A stretch of 64,000 bases of DNA. It comes from an uncultured Chitinophagaceae bacterium. Its GTDB lineage: Bacteria; Bacteroidota; Bacteroidia; Chitinophagales; Chitinophagaceae. A program made the translations under genes and the position numbers. The DNA lies in contig CALMED010000002.1 in assembly GCA_937862815.1 (NCBI GenBank), forward strand, positions 124,001 to 188,000. Reading direction: 5' to 3'. The notes under the pieces were generated by a model. It did not search any database, was not told where the DNA came from, and saw nothing but the letters and a program-made list of their open reading frames with translations. Positions 1 through 8,225 of the stretch are shown here, piece after piece (position 1 is the first letter of the stretch; every line of letters starts with the position of its first letter).

Positions 1-426
1 CTGGGCAAACAGCGGACCCGGGCAGGCGCCGGTTATGGCCCAGCCGAAGCCGAAGATGAGGCCTCCGTAAATCTGCCCTTTGTTGAATTTTTTGGGTTCG
101 ATGCGGATCTCTTCGCCTTCCAGCGATTTGATCCTGAATTTCTTGATCAGCCATACGCTGATGATGCCCACCACTACGGCGGAGCCAATCACCCCATACA
201 TGTGAAAACTCTGCAGCCGGAACATCTCCTGGATGCGGAACCAGGAAATTACTTCCGATTTTACCAGAATGATGCCGAAGAGGATGCCGGCTAACCCGTA
301 TTTCAGATTGCTGATGATGGGTTTGTCGAGCTGGCTCTGGTTAACGCACATGGCGTTTTCGGACCGTACTTCAAAGTCGGTGTTGAGATCGCTGATTGTT
401 GTATTTTTTTCTGTTGTTACAGACAT
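1..426 (-). CDS. YeeE/YedE-family transporter, second half (partial)
   Basis: Membrane protein of the YeeE/YedE (DUF6691-like) group, thought to move thiosulfate or related sulfur compounds across the inner membrane. The start is ATG at 426 and 142 codons are visible before the window edge, so the C-terminus is missing. After a charged N-terminus there are hydrophobic segments near residues 41-57 and 76-94 and the start of a third, which carries the family signature GACPGP near residue 133. It begins 10 bp after the stop of the other YeeE-like gene, and the two probably work as one transporter split into two polypeptides. Family assignment is good; the exact substrate is inference from the rhodanese and MBL neighbours. 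Confidence 0.85.
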   Translation of the reverse strand, partial: MSVTTEKNTTISDLNTDFEVRSENAMCVNQSQLDKPIISNLKYGLAGILFGIILVKSEVISWFRIQEMFRLQSFHMYGVIGSAVVVGIISVWLIKKFRIKSLEGEEIRIEPKKFNKGQIYGGLIFGFGWAITGACPGPLFAQ

Positions 427-436
427 GGTTTGCGTT

Positions 437-1006
437 TTAGAGTTTCAGGATAAAAGGAAGAATGAGGTTGGCCATGATGAAACCACCTGCCATAAAACAG
501 ATGGTGGCCACCAGGGAAGGCCATTGCAGGTTGGACAGGCCCATGATGGCATGACCGCTGGTACAACCTCCGGCATAGCGTGTGCCAAAACCCACAAGGA
601 AGCCACCACCCACCATCATAAGCAGCCCGCGTACGGTCAGTAATTCCGGCCAGTTGAATACATCCGGGGGAACCAGGCTGTTGTAGTTGGTGATGCCATA
701 GCCGCTGAGTTCTTCCGCCAAAGCGGGGGCTACAATCATCGGATCAGGATTGCTGAGAAACAGGGCTACCACCACGCCGCCCATCAGGACGCCGCCCACA
801 AAAAACAGGTTCCAGATTTCTTTCTTCCAGTCGTAGCTGAAGAAAGGAATTTTGGAAGGAATACAGGCGGCGCACACATGGCGCAGTGAAGAAGAAATGC
901 CAAAGGTTTTATTACCCAGCAGCAGGAGCATGGGTACCGTTAAACCTACCAGCGGACCGGCCACATACCAGGGCCAGGGTTGTCTGATCCAGTCAATAAA
1001 GTTCAT
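437..1006 (-). CDS. YeeE/YedE-family transporter, first half
   Basis: A 189-residue membrane protein. Hydrophobic segments lie near residues 15-32, 65-85, 125-143 and 165-187. The signature [13 protein letters not shown], with the conserved cysteine of YeeE-type thiosulfate transporters, is near residue 141. I chose the ATG at 1006 because the reading frame upstream of it has no membrane or family features. It is followed after 10 bp by the second transporter half. The pair sits at the end of a run of minus-strand genes for rhodaneses and an MBL sulfur dioxygenase, which supports a role in importing or exporting sulfane sulfur. The family is clear; transport direction and substrate are not shown by the sequence. 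Confidence 0.88.
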   Translation of the reverse strand: MNFIDWIRQPWPWYVAGPLVGLTVPMLLLLGNKTFGISSSLRHVCAACIPSKIPFFSYDWKKEIWNLFFVGGVLMGGVVVALFLSNPDPMIVAPALAEELSGYGITNYNSLVPPDVFNWPELLTVRGLLMMVGGGFLVGFGTRYAGGCTSGHAIMGLSNLQWPSLVATICFMAGGFIMANLILPFILKL

Positions 1007-1120
1007 AGATGATGCGTTTTGTGATAAGATATGCAATTTACCGCTGCCCGGAGGCGGCTTCTGTGATAAAGATTACATTCACCTGCCGGGCAGGACGTTT
1101 TGTCTGATTTCAGCTTGGAA

Positions 1121-1324
1121 TTATTCGGCCGCTTTCTTAGCGGGTTTGAACAGGCTGTTGAGCAGCCCGCCCATGGTGGCGCCGTACAGCATGCTGTTAA
1201 GCGGGCTGGAGGTGATGAGGCAGGAGCCGTTGCAGCCCCAGAAATGATAGTATACATAGCCGGCCACCGCACCCAGCAGGATGCCGGGCAGGTACCATTT
1301 CAGTTCTTTTGTGATTTTTTTCAT
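1121..1324 (-). CDS. small membrane protein, DUF6132-like
   Basis: A 67-residue protein with a basic N-terminus and a hydrophobic stretch at about residues 11-27. A short Cys-Asn-Gly-Ser-Cys motif at residues 31-35 is followed by a second weakly hydrophobic part and a lysine-rich tail. The ATG at 1324 is the only start that gives a compact protein; longer readings add a low-quality arginine-rich extension. It resembles small Bacteroidota membrane proteins annotated DUF6132, found next to YeeE and rhodanese genes. The paired cysteines, shared as a theme with the next small protein upstream in the operon, could handle sulfur or a metal. Function is unknown. Confidence 0.7.
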   Translation of the reverse strand: MKKITKELKWYLPGILLGAVAGYVYYHFWGCNGSCLITSSPLNSMLYGATMGGLLNSLFKPAKKAAE

Positions 1325-1373
1325 GCGTTTTATTTGTACCGCTGCGGCGGTGGATGATGCGTAATGTGTTGCG

Positions 1374-1601
1374 TTATTTGACTTCTTCATACTGCACCTC
1401 TTCCACCGAAGCCGGGGTGGAAGAGGGGCGTGCAGCCGGAGCACAGGATGTGCCGCAGCAGCCCACGTTGAACAATCCCTGCACCAGCAGCAGTCCGCCA
1501 ATCACCATCAGTACATTGTTCTGCGCCGCAATTCCCTGTGCCAGTCCGCCTGCGCCCAGTACCAACCGGATGATCCGGATCCAGTTCCAGCCTGTAAGCA
1601 T
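1374..1601 (-). CDS. small two-helix membrane protein (YgaP-like membrane part)
   Basis: A 75-residue protein with two hydrophobic helices (about residues 8-25 and 29-46), then a Cys-Cys-Gly-Thr-Ser-Cys cluster at 48-53 and a proline/serine-rich acidic tail. The layout resembles the DUF2892/YgaP-type membrane domain that is often fused to or encoded beside rhodanese domains. Here the rhodanese gene directly upstream in the transcript ends 23 bp before this start, so the two may act together as a separated YgaP. The start at 1601 follows from the compact domain. The cysteine cluster could accept sulfane sulfur; that is inference. Confidence 0.68.
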   Translation of the reverse strand: MLTGWNWIRIIRLVLGAGGLAQGIAAQNNVLMVIGGLLLVQGLFNVGCCGTSCAPAARPSSTPASVEEVQYEEVK

Positions 1602-1624
1602 AAATGTATTTGTTTTTTCCGGGT

Positions 1625-1945
1625 TCAGGATTCCTGCAACTGCCGGCCCAGCACATGCCAGGGACCGCCGTTGTAGGCTTCTATGCCGTTTTGTTTTAAG
1701 ATGCCGGCCGCCATGCCGCTGCGGGCTCCGCTGCGGCAGCAGGTGATCACCGGCTTGCCTTTCTTTTTCAGTTCGCTCACTTTGCCGCGGATGCTGTCTA
1801 CCGGCATATTGAGCGATCCCTTGATGTGCCCGCTCTTGTATTCGCCCGGTGTACGCACATCCACCACGATGGCTCCGTTGGCCACCAATGCCTTGAAATC
1901 CGTTTTGGGGCCACCGGCAAAAAGCCGTTTCAGTAATCCGATCAT
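1625..1945 (-). CDS. single-domain rhodanese sulfurtransferase
   Basis: A 106-residue rhodanese-like protein that would carry sulfur as a cysteine persulfide. The family landmarks are VDVRTPGEYKSGHI near residue 28 and the active-site loop CRSGARSG near residue 71, with an additional cysteine just before the catalytic one. The start codon at 1945 overlaps the stop of the preceding rhodanese gene by 4 bp, which indicates translational coupling. It forms part of the operon rhodanese-rhodanese-small membrane proteins-YeeE pair. It probably passes sulfur between the MBL persulfide dioxygenase and the membrane proteins. The fold is certain; the partner is inferred from position. Confidence 0.88.
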   Translation of the reverse strand: MIGLLKRLFAGGPKTDFKALVANGAIVVDVRTPGEYKSGHIKGSLNMPVDSIRGKVSELKKKGKPVITCCRSGARSGMAAGILKQNGIEAYNGGPWHVLGRQLQES

Positions 1946-2235
1946 GCGCTGTGTTGTGTTTGGGTGAGTAATGCCATGTCTTCCAGTCCGCCACCGTTGT
2001 AGATGTTGTCGAAGCCCTGCCGGCGCAGCCAGACCACGGCCTGCCCGCTGCGGTTGCCGCTTCGGCAATAAAATACGATGGGCCGGCTCAGTGCCTGCAG
2101 TTCCGCTTCCAGGTAGGGAATGCGGTGCAACGGCATGTTGAGGGCGCCGGGCACATGCTCTTCTTCAAACTCTTCTTCGGTGCGAACATCCACGATGCTT
2201 ACCTGCGGATGTGCGAGGATTTGTTGTAACGTCAT
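1942..2235 (-). CDS. single-domain rhodanese sulfurtransferase
   Basis: A 97-residue rhodanese domain with VDVRTEEEFEEEHVPGA near residue 15 and an intact active-site loop CRSGNRSG near residue 57. There is no signal peptide, so it is cytoplasmic. It is the first gene after the probable terminator that closes the MBL-rhodanese gene, and its stop overlaps the next rhodanese start. Two adjacent small rhodaneses with different active-site loops (GNRS and GARS) suggest a relay or different acceptors rather than simple redundancy. That is inference. Confidence 0.88.
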   Translation of the reverse strand: MTLQQILAHPQVSIVDVRTEEEFEEEHVPGALNMPLHRIPYLEAELQALSRPIVFYCRSGNRSGQAVVWLRRQGFDNIYNGGGLEDMALLTQTQHSA

Positions 2236-2339
2236 ATGTTGTTTTATTTTTTCGGTTGAACCAGTGCTCCACTCATGAAAGCTTATTTCCTTTCCGGATC
2301 AGCATTCGTTGTGGTACTTACTTTTTTGCCGGTGAAAGA

Positions 2340-2365
2340 AAGGAGGCTGTATTGCAAGCCTCCTT
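2340..2365 (-). terminator. probable terminator after the MBL-rhodanese gene
   Basis: A perfect 9-bp stem (AAGGAGGCT with AGCCTCCTT) around an 8-nt loop. Read on the minus strand it is followed by TCTTTC, a weak T-tract. It lies between the MBL-rhodanese gene and the first small rhodanese. Confidence 0.6.
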
Positions 2366-2421
2366 CTTAGTTGCATCCCTCCGCCAGGGCGGCCGGGGAT
2401 GCTGTAAACCACCATTTGCCA

Positions 2422-3843
2422 TCACAAAAGAGTTGACGGACACACATAGTCGCTCACCTTAAACTCACCGCTCTCTTTCAGTTCCTTAAATCCGCCGCTC
2501 ACGTCTATGAGGTTATCGTAACCGCGGGCCCGCAGCACCGAAATAAAGATCATGGACCGGTAACCGCCGGCGCAATGCACGTAGTAGGTCTTGTTCTTAT
2601 CCACCTGCAGCATGCTGTCGTTGATATAGTCGAGGGGGGCGTTTTCGGCATCAATAATGTGTTCACTTTCATACTCGCTTTTACGGCGCACATCGAGGAT
2701 GTGAATGGCGGGGTTGCGGTGGTGGATCGTCGCCAACTCTTTTGCATTGACGCTGTTGATGGTATCCACTTCCTTGCCCACAGCCTTCCAGGCATCAAAG
2801 CCTCCTTTCAGGTAGCCGATGGAGTAGTCGTAGCCTACGCGTGCGAGCCGCGTCACCACCTCTTCTTCCTTGCCCGGCTCAATCACCAGCAGCAGTTCCT
2901 GCTTTACGTCGGGGATCATGGTGCCCACCCAGGGGGCGAAGCTGCCTTCGATGCCGATGTTGATGGAATTAGGGATGAATCCTTTGCTGAAGGTGGCTGC
3001 GTCGCGGGTATCGAGAATCAGCGCTCCGGTTTCGTTGGCGGCCGCTTCAAATGCATCGGGGCTCAGGGCCTGCGTGCCGCGTTGCAGCACTTCTTCAATG
3101 CTGTCGTAGCCCTGGATGTTCATGAGTACGTTCAACGGGAAGTACTGGGGCGGAGGCGTAAGGCCGGTGAGCACTTCCTTCATAAACTCTTCTTTGGTCA
3201 TGTGCTCCCGCAGGGCGTAGTTGGTGGCCTTCTGGTGGCCCAGTGTATCGGAGGTTTCCTTGCTCATATTTTTACCGCAGGCACTGCCGGCGCCGTGGGC
3301 GGGGTACACGATGATGTCGTCGGACAGCGGCATGATTTTGTTGCGCAGCGAATCGTACAGGTGGGCGGCCAGTTTTTCCTGGGTGAGGTCGGCAATCACT
3401 TTCTGCGCCAGGTCGGGGCGGCCCACATCACCAATGAACAGGGTATCGCCGGTAAACAGCGCTACGTCTTTTCCGTTTTCATCCCGCAACAGGTAGCAGG
3501 TGCTTTCCATCGTGTGGCCGGGTGTGTGCAAAACGACAAACGTTACCTTGCCCACGCGGATTTCTTCTCCATCGGCTGCCACATGGGCTGCAAAGCCCGG
3601 CCTGGCGGTGGGACCAAACACGATGGTGCCGCCCGATTCTTTGGCGAGGTCAAGATGCCCGCTTACAAAATCGGCGTGGAAATGCGTTTCAAACACGTAC
3701 TTGATGGTGGCGTTATTTTTCGCCGCTTTTTCCAGGTAGGGTTTTACTTCCCGCAGGGGATCAATTACTACGGCTTCACCTTCGCTTTCGATGTAGTAGG
3801 CGCCCTGTGCAAGACAACCGGTGTAAATCTGTTCAATTTTCAT
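2422..3843 (-). CDS. MBL-fold persulfide-dioxygenase-like protein fused to two rhodanese domains
   Basis: A 473-residue cytoplasmic protein. The N-terminal metallo-beta-lactamase domain (residues 1 to about 235) has the metal motif HFHADF near residue 54, TPGHTMEST near 107, a GDVGRPDLA segment and PAHGAGSACG near 182, all typical of ETHE1-type persulfide dioxygenases. Two rhodanese modules follow. The first (about 255-355) lacks a catalytic cysteine at the expected loop. The second (about 370-465) has CAGGYRS and should be able to bind persulfide. Such fusions oxidise glutathione- or thiol-bound sulfane sulfur to sulfite, and the TauE/SafE exporter gene upstream could then remove sulfite. 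A Crp/Fnr-type palindrome lies about 180 bp upstream of the start. Confidence 0.9.
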   Translation of the reverse strand: MKIEQIYTGCLAQGAYYIESEGEAVVIDPLREVKPYLEKAAKNNATIKYVFETHFHADFVSGHLDLAKESGGTIVFGPTARPGFAAHVAADGEEIRVGKVTFVVLHTPGHTMESTCYLLRDENGKDVALFTGDTLFIGDVGRPDLAQKVIADLTQEKLAAHLYDSLRNKIMPLSDDIIVYPAHGAGSACGKNMSKETSDTLGHQKATNYALREHMTKEEFMKEVLTGLTPPPQYFPLNVLMNIQGYDSIEEVLQRGTQALSPDAFEAAANETGALILDTRDAATFSKGFIPNSINIGIEGSFAPWVGTMIPDVKQELLLVIEPGKEEEVVTRLARVGYDYSIGYLKGGFDAWKAVGKEVDTINSVNAKELATIHHRNPAIHILDVRRKSEYESEHIIDAENAPLDYINDSMLQVDKNKTYYVHCAGGYRSMIFISVLRARGYDNLIDVSGGFKELKESGEFKVSDYVCPSTLL

Positions 3844-4011
3844 GTGAATCGTTTTTTGTGTTTTTTATGGCCACATGCTATTCGCCGAAAAAATGATCAT
3901 CGCAGGTGATAAAAAGTACCTGATAATTTTTTGGCTCATTTCATGTAACAATAAGTTTGGGGGTTAAAGATGTTCAACGATTGCAAAAATGCTTGTTCCG
4001 TTGGGCGTTAA

Positions 4012-4029
4012 CTATGACTTATGTCACAG
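4012..4029. promoter_or_regulatory. Crp/Fnr-type palindromic site
   Basis: CTATGAC-TTAT-GTCACAG: two 7-bp arms matching at six positions around a 4-bp spacer, the geometry of Crp/Fnr operators. It lies upstream of the MBL-rhodanese gene, in the 222-bp gap after the Kelch pseudogene. The Crp/Fnr gene at 6353-7000 is the obvious candidate binder. Inference only. Confidence 0.45.
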
Positions 4030-4065
4030 TACCGCTGATGCTGCGGCGGGAAGTTGTTAAAGCGC

Positions 4066-5372
4066 TTATTTGCGCAGGTATACAGCCATCACGGTGGCGC
4101 TGGCGCTGCTCTGTTTGCCGGTGTTGGGCCAGAAAATGTTGGGTGCGCTGCTACGGATGCCACCTACAATGTAACCCACCAGGTGTTCGCCGGGCGGAAG
4201 AGCGTCCCAGTCGAGCAGGTCGCCCGGTAAGCGCGGCATGTTTTCGTGCAGGGCCAGCCAGGCACTGGCGCCCGAGAGGTCGGGCAGTTCCACAGGAAGG
4301 GCCCATTCGGTAAGGGTGCCGTTTGCGGCACGGGTCACCTGGCTGATGGTTTTTACAAAAGGTACTTCCTTGTCTTCTTTCGTTTCGTTGTTGTGCCGGT
4401 AGTATTGGGCAATGCCCCCAAAGAAGAGGGTGTGCATTTCGCGTGACTGCCGGCTGTACACGGGCAGGTGGGCGGAGTGATAATGGCTGTATTGCTGTTC
4501 AAACGCCGGCACGGGCTGGTAGCCGTCTTCCCGGATGTCTACGGGGTATAGCCAGGGGATATCCGCTTTGTATTGAAACACGCCGGCAAACATGGTGAAG
4601 CCCGGCTTTCCGTCGGGGAACACCTGCGGTACGAGGTTGTAATCGCGACGGTGCAGGTGCTCCTCATCGCGCTGTGCCCGGTAGTTGCTGATCACCGGTG
4701 TGCCACCGGCTCCGTCTTCCAGGGCGAAGCTGCGGATTTCATTGGTATATTCCTGCGCAAAGCCGGGACCGTGATCGGGACCGTGCGGATTGTAACGGCC
4801 CGAAAACTTCTGCCCGCCCACGAGGTAAAACCGGCCGTTGAGGTAGCCGGCCCCGCCGCCGGTAACGGCCATGCGCACATCTTCGAGCGAGGTTATACAG
4901 TTGCCGAGGGAGGTGCCTTTACCAACGGCCTGCAGGAGCTGCGGCAGCTGTACCACGGTACCCGCGGATGGGTGATGAACTTGTTCTGACTGGCGCTGAA
5001 GCCGTAGCCACCAAAGAGGTAGAGGTGGTCGCCTACCTGCACAAATTCCATGTTCGAACTCTGCAACTGCTCGGCCACGGGGGCAGGCAGGCTGCTGAGC
5101 GGAGCGGATTGCACTTTCCGCGTAGCTGGGTGAATGAGGTAGATGCGGGTATTGTTGTAGTCGGGGTGGAATGAGGCAAAGGGTTGCTTCATGTGGAGAC
5201 CGTCGGTGCGGCCGCCGATCAATAACCAGTAGCCGTTGTACTGGCCTGCGGCAAAGGATTGCAGGCCGGGCATGCTGTCCCAGTTCAGGGCTTCCACCCG
5301 TACGGTCAGCGGTTGCTGGGCGGGGCTGCAGGCAGCCCAGAGCACGGAGCCAAGAAGGAGGACGAAGCGCAT
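4066..5372 (-). pseudogene. Kelch-like lipoprotein/secreted protein, frameshifted
   Basis: Two overlapping reading frames together give one protein of about 435 residues. The N-terminal part (start 5372) has a signal sequence ending in a possible lipobox before cysteine near residue 15, and Kelch-like motifs WLLIGGRTD and LYLFGGYGF. The C-terminal part, in the next frame, continues with FYLVGGQKFSG and LFFGGIAQYY. The frames join at about 4961-4970, where one extra base would restore a continuous reading (HSAGTVVQLP). The gene starts 10 bp after tauE and was probably co-transcribed with it. It is either a real pseudogene or an assembly error. The role of the intact protein is unknown; a beta-propeller in the periplasm or on the surface is likely. 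Confidence 0.75.
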
Positions 5373-5382
5373 GGAGGTGAAG

Positions 5383-6177
5383 TTACAGGAACAGTTCTTT
5401 CACAATAATATAAATGCCCATCACGAGAACAAACCAGCCGAAGCCTTTCTTGAGCTGGTGGCCGTGGATTTTGAGGCTGAGCCAGTTGCCGAAGAAGATG
5501 CCGCCGATGGCGAGCGCGGTAATGATACCCAGCAGCTGCCAGTCAATGGCCTGCTGCCCCACATCGCCCAGAAAGCCGATCAGTGATTTGGCGGCAATGA
5601 TGACCAGGGAGGTCCCCACGGCCTGTTTCATGGGCAGTTTGCTCAGCAACACCAGGGCGGGGATGATGAGGAAACCTCCGCCGGCGCCCACCAGTCCGGT
5701 GAGTACACCCACCACCGTTCCTTCCAGCAGGATGAGCGGGTAGTTAAATTGTTGCTGGGCCGGCTCGGCGCCTGCCGCTTCTTTTTTACCCTTGATCATG
5801 GAATAGGAGGCAAACACCATCAGCACTGCAAAGAGCAGCATGAGGAGGATGGGCTTGGTAACCGTGAAGCCCGCCAGAGAAAAGACCTCATCCGGGATGG
5901 CCGGTACAATGAATTTCCGCGTGGCGTACACGCCGGCAATAGCCGGCGCGCCGAAGATGAGGGCAGTCTTGAGGTTAACCAGACCCTGCCGGTACTTGGG
6001 CACGGCCCCCACCAGCGAGGTGGTGCCCACAATAAAAAGGGAGTAGGCGGTGGCTAATACGGGTTCAATACCAAAAAGATAAACCAGTACCGGAACGGTG
6101 AGGATGGAGCCCCCTCCGCCGATTAGGCCCAGGGAGATGCCAATAAGGATGGATGCGATATAACCTTCTATTTCCAT
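5383..6177 (-). CDS. TauE/SafE (TSUP) family sulfur-anion exporter
   Basis: A 264-residue membrane permease with about eight hydrophobic segments in two repeats. Each repeat starts with the glycine-rich family motif ([18 protein letters not shown] near residue 17, and [18 protein letters not shown] in the second half). The family exports sulfite, sulfoacetate or other sulfur anions. I chose the ATG at 6177, where the first helix begins; a -7-like CACCTTTG sits only 4 bp upstream of it. It lies between the Crp/Fnr gene and the Kelch pseudogene. With the MBL persulfide dioxygenase as neighbour, sulfite export is the likely job (inference). Confidence 0.88.
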   Translation of the reverse strand: MEIEGYIASILIGISLGLIGGGGSILTVPVLVYLFGIEPVLATAYSLFIVGTTSLVGAVPKYRQGLVNLKTALIFGAPAIAGVYATRKFIVPAIPDEVFSLAGFTVTKPILLMLLFAVLMVFASYSMIKGKKEAAGAEPAQQQFNYPLILLEGTVVGVLTGLVGAGGGFLIIPALVLLSKLPMKQAVGTSLVIIAAKSLIGFLGDVGQQAIDWQLLGIITALAIGGIFFGNWLSLKIHGHQLKKGFGWFVLVMGIYIIVKELFL

Positions 6178-6260
6178 ATTGCAAAGGTGAAGCAGCAGAA
6201 CGGCTGTGTGGGTGATACTGATCACATAAGGGCTGCCGGCCAGCGGTTTTGTGAGATGGA

Positions 6261-6340
6261 TCAGAGTTTCAGGAGCTCAATGGCGTTGCGGTACAGGCTC
6301 ACCAGCCCCCGTTGTTCCATTTTTTTGCGCAGGCGGGCCT
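6261..6340 (-). pseudogene. fossil C-terminus of a second Crp/Fnr gene
   Basis: The 77 bp at 6261-6337 match the last 77 bp of the intact crp gene (6353-6429) with about 13 differences. They read as the same tail, [20 protein letters not shown] then stop, with mostly synonymous changes. The copy lies 15 bp beyond the intact gene's stop and has no upstream coding part. Confidence 0.75.
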
Positions 6341-6352
6341 GCCCGCCGGTTG

Positions 6353-7000
6353 TCAGAGTTTGAGCAGTTCGATGGCATTTCGGTGCAGACTCACCAATCC
6401 GCGCTGTTCCATTTTTTTGAGCAGGCGGGAAATCACTTCACGGGAGGTGTTGAGTTCGTGGGCAATTTCCTGGTGACTGGTTTCAATGGTGGTCTTGCCC
6501 TGCACCTGGCGGGCACGTTTGAGGTAAAACTCCAGCCGCTCATCCATGCTGCGGAAAGCCACGCTGTCAATGGTGGCCAGTAATTCGTCAAAGCGGGAGC
6601 GGTAGGTCTCGATCACAAACTGGTACCAGCTCCGGTACTTGCCCATCCAGTCCGACATGGTTTCAATAGGCACCAGCAGCACTTCGGTTTCGGTAACGGT
6701 TTTAGCCATGATGGGGCTCGCTTCCTGGCGGGCGGCGCATACCATGGACAGAGCGCAGGCTTCACCCGGCTGCAGGTAGTACATCAGAAACTCATTGCCT
6801 TCTTCGTCTTCCCGGTACACTTTCACCAGACCGCTTAGTATGAGCATGGTACTGCGGATGTACTGTCCACGGCGCATCAGCACTTCGTTGGGCGGGTAGG
6901 TGCGGAAGTCGCTGTGTGTTTCAATATCTTCCACCAGGGCATCTTCAAAGACGGGGTATTGGCTGCGCAGGAGACTGTCGGAATGCGGGGAGGTAGACAT
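6353..7000 (-). CDS. Crp/Fnr-family transcription regulator
   Basis: A 215-residue regulator. The N-terminal cyclic-nucleotide-binding-like domain (about residues 20-130) has the RRGQYIRST and QPGEACALS segments. The C-terminal winged helix (about 150-215) has the recognition helix [18 protein letters not shown]. No N-terminal cysteine cluster is present, so it is not a classical Fe-S Fnr. Scattered cysteines ([10 protein letters not shown]) near residue 82 could be redox- or persulfide-sensitive. It heads the sulfur gene region and probably controls it; a matching palindrome lies at 4012-4029. It is divergent from rnhB. Its last 77 bp are duplicated downstream as a fossil. Confidence 0.9.
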   Translation of the reverse strand: MSTSPHSDSLLRSQYPVFEDALVEDIETHSDFRTYPPNEVLMRRGQYIRSTMLILSGLVKVYREDEEGNEFLMYYLQPGEACALSMVCAARQEASPIMAKTVTETEVLLVPIETMSDWMGKYRSWYQFVIETYRSRFDELLATIDSVAFRSMDERLEFYLKRARQVQGKTTIETSHQEIAHELNTSREVISRLLKKMEQRGLVSLHRNAIELLKL

Positions 7001-7120
7001 AGTGCAAATGTGCTGCTTTTTTGGGAAATGGGTGCCGGTTGTTCGTTACCGGTTGCAGGTACCCTTTCCCGGTTAAACGTTCAACCGTTTACCCTTTCCG
7101 TTTACTTTTGCGCTGGTATC

Positions 7121-7723
7121 ATGCTTCAGGTTCGCTATCAAAATGAGCTGGTGGAAGCCGGTTGCGACGAAGCCGGCCGGGGATGCTATGCCGGTCCCGT
7201 CTTTGCCGCAGCGGTTGTCCTGCCCCCCACCTTTTATCACCCCTTGCTCAATGATTCCAAGCAGGTGAAGGAAGCAGAGCGGGAGGAGCTCCGCATCATC
7301 ATTGAACGCGAAGCCATCGCCTGGGCTGTGGCTTCCGTGGAGGTGGAGGAAATTGACCGCATCAACATCCTCAAGGCTTCGTTCACGGCCATGCACCGGG
7401 CCATTGCGCAGCTCACCACCCGGCCCGGGTTGTTGCTGATAGACGGCAACCGCTTCATCAAGTATCCCCGCATACCGCATAAAACCTTTGTAAAGGGCGA
7501 TGCCCGCTTTGCTTCCATTGCGGCGGCCAGCATCCTGGCCAAGACCCACCGCGATGCGTACATGCAGCAACTGCACGAAGCATTTCCGGTTTACAACTGG
7601 AAGCAGAACAAAGGCTATGGCACCGGAGAGCACCGGCAGGCCATTGAAAAGCATGGACTCTGCATCCATCACCGGCGTTCGTTCAACATCCAGCCGCAAC
7701 AGGGCGGATTGTTTGAAAAATGA
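7121..7723 (+). CDS. rnhB: ribonuclease HII
   Basis: A 200-residue enzyme that cleaves RNA in RNA-DNA hybrids and removes misincorporated ribonucleotides. The catalytic DEAGRG motif is near residue 16, LLIDG near residue 108, [17 protein letters not shown] near residue 124 and GYGTGEH near residue 164, all typical of type II RNase H. The ATG at 7121 gives the usual length; a longer reading upstream would run into the crp gene on the other strand. A TACTTTTG -7 element lies at 7103-7110, 10 bp before the start. Confidence 0.95.
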   Translation: MLQVRYQNELVEAGCDEAGRGCYAGPVFAAAVVLPPTFYHPLLNDSKQVKEAEREELRIIIEREAIAWAVASVEVEEIDRINILKASFTAMHRAIAQLTTRPGLLLIDGNRFIKYPRIPHKTFVKGDARFASIAAASILAKTHRDAYMQQLHEAFPVYNWKQNKGYGTGEHRQAIEKHGLCIHHRRSFNIQPQQGGLFEK

Positions 7724-7873
7724 CTATTTAACGGAGGAGTATTGCTGCAGGTCTGTTGGCCGGGTGCTCCCGCTGCTGTTTTCACATTTTTTAACAGGTG
7801 CCGTTTTTAAACCTGCTGGCGCTGCCTGCGTCTCACCTGTGTTATTGCATCTGAAACCTGAAATTGTACATGT

Positions 7874-8173
7874 ATGCGTACCTCCTTCCTCTTCCTGCTC
7901 CTGGCAGTACTATTTACCGCTGCCGAAGTAATGGCACAGCCTGTTCGTCCACACCGCAACGCCACCGTGCCCCAGGGCATCCGGCAGGGTGCCATCACGC
8001 CCGGTGAGGCCCGGCACCTGCGGCAGAAGCGGGCACATATCCGCCGCGATATACGGATGGCCCGTGCCAATGATGGCCGGATTGGTCCACTCGAACGTCG
8101 CCACATCCGCCGCGAGCTGCGGGAGTTCAAGCGTCACCGGAACTGGGCTATGCACAATCGCCGCACCCGGTAA
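7874..8173 (+). CDS. small basic secreted protein of unknown function
   Basis: A 99-residue protein with a cleavable signal peptide (hydrophobic core at residues 5-16, cleavage after AMA near residue 21). The mature part is very basic, with many arginines and histidines. It contains two spaced helical repeats: GAITPGEARHLRQKRAHIRRD, then GRIGPLERRHIRRELREFK. This pattern occurs in many Bacteroidota and Proteobacteria secreted proteins with no assigned function. The preceding 150 bp gap shows nothing else. It ends with a strong terminator shared with the convergent YrdC gene. Confidence 0.7.
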   Translation: MRTSFLFLLLAVLFTAAEVMAQPVRPHRNATVPQGIRQGAITPGEARHLRQKRAHIRRDIRMARANDGRIGPLERRHIRRELREFKRHRNWAMHNRRTR

Positions 8174-8197
8174 AAGCTAAGGTTGATTTTGTTTTCT

Positions 8198-8225
8198 AAC
8201 GCTCCCCTCTTGGCGGAGCGTTTTT
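8198..8225 (+). terminator. rho-independent terminator
   Basis: An 8-bp stem (AACGCTCC with GGAGCGTT), 9-nt loop and a T-run at 8221-8225. It ends the small secreted-protein transcript. Confidence 0.8.

Noticed and set aside
2575-3909. A 444-codon open frame antisense to the MBL-rhodanese gene
   Set aside because: Shadow frame; the MBL and rhodanese motifs are on the minus strand.
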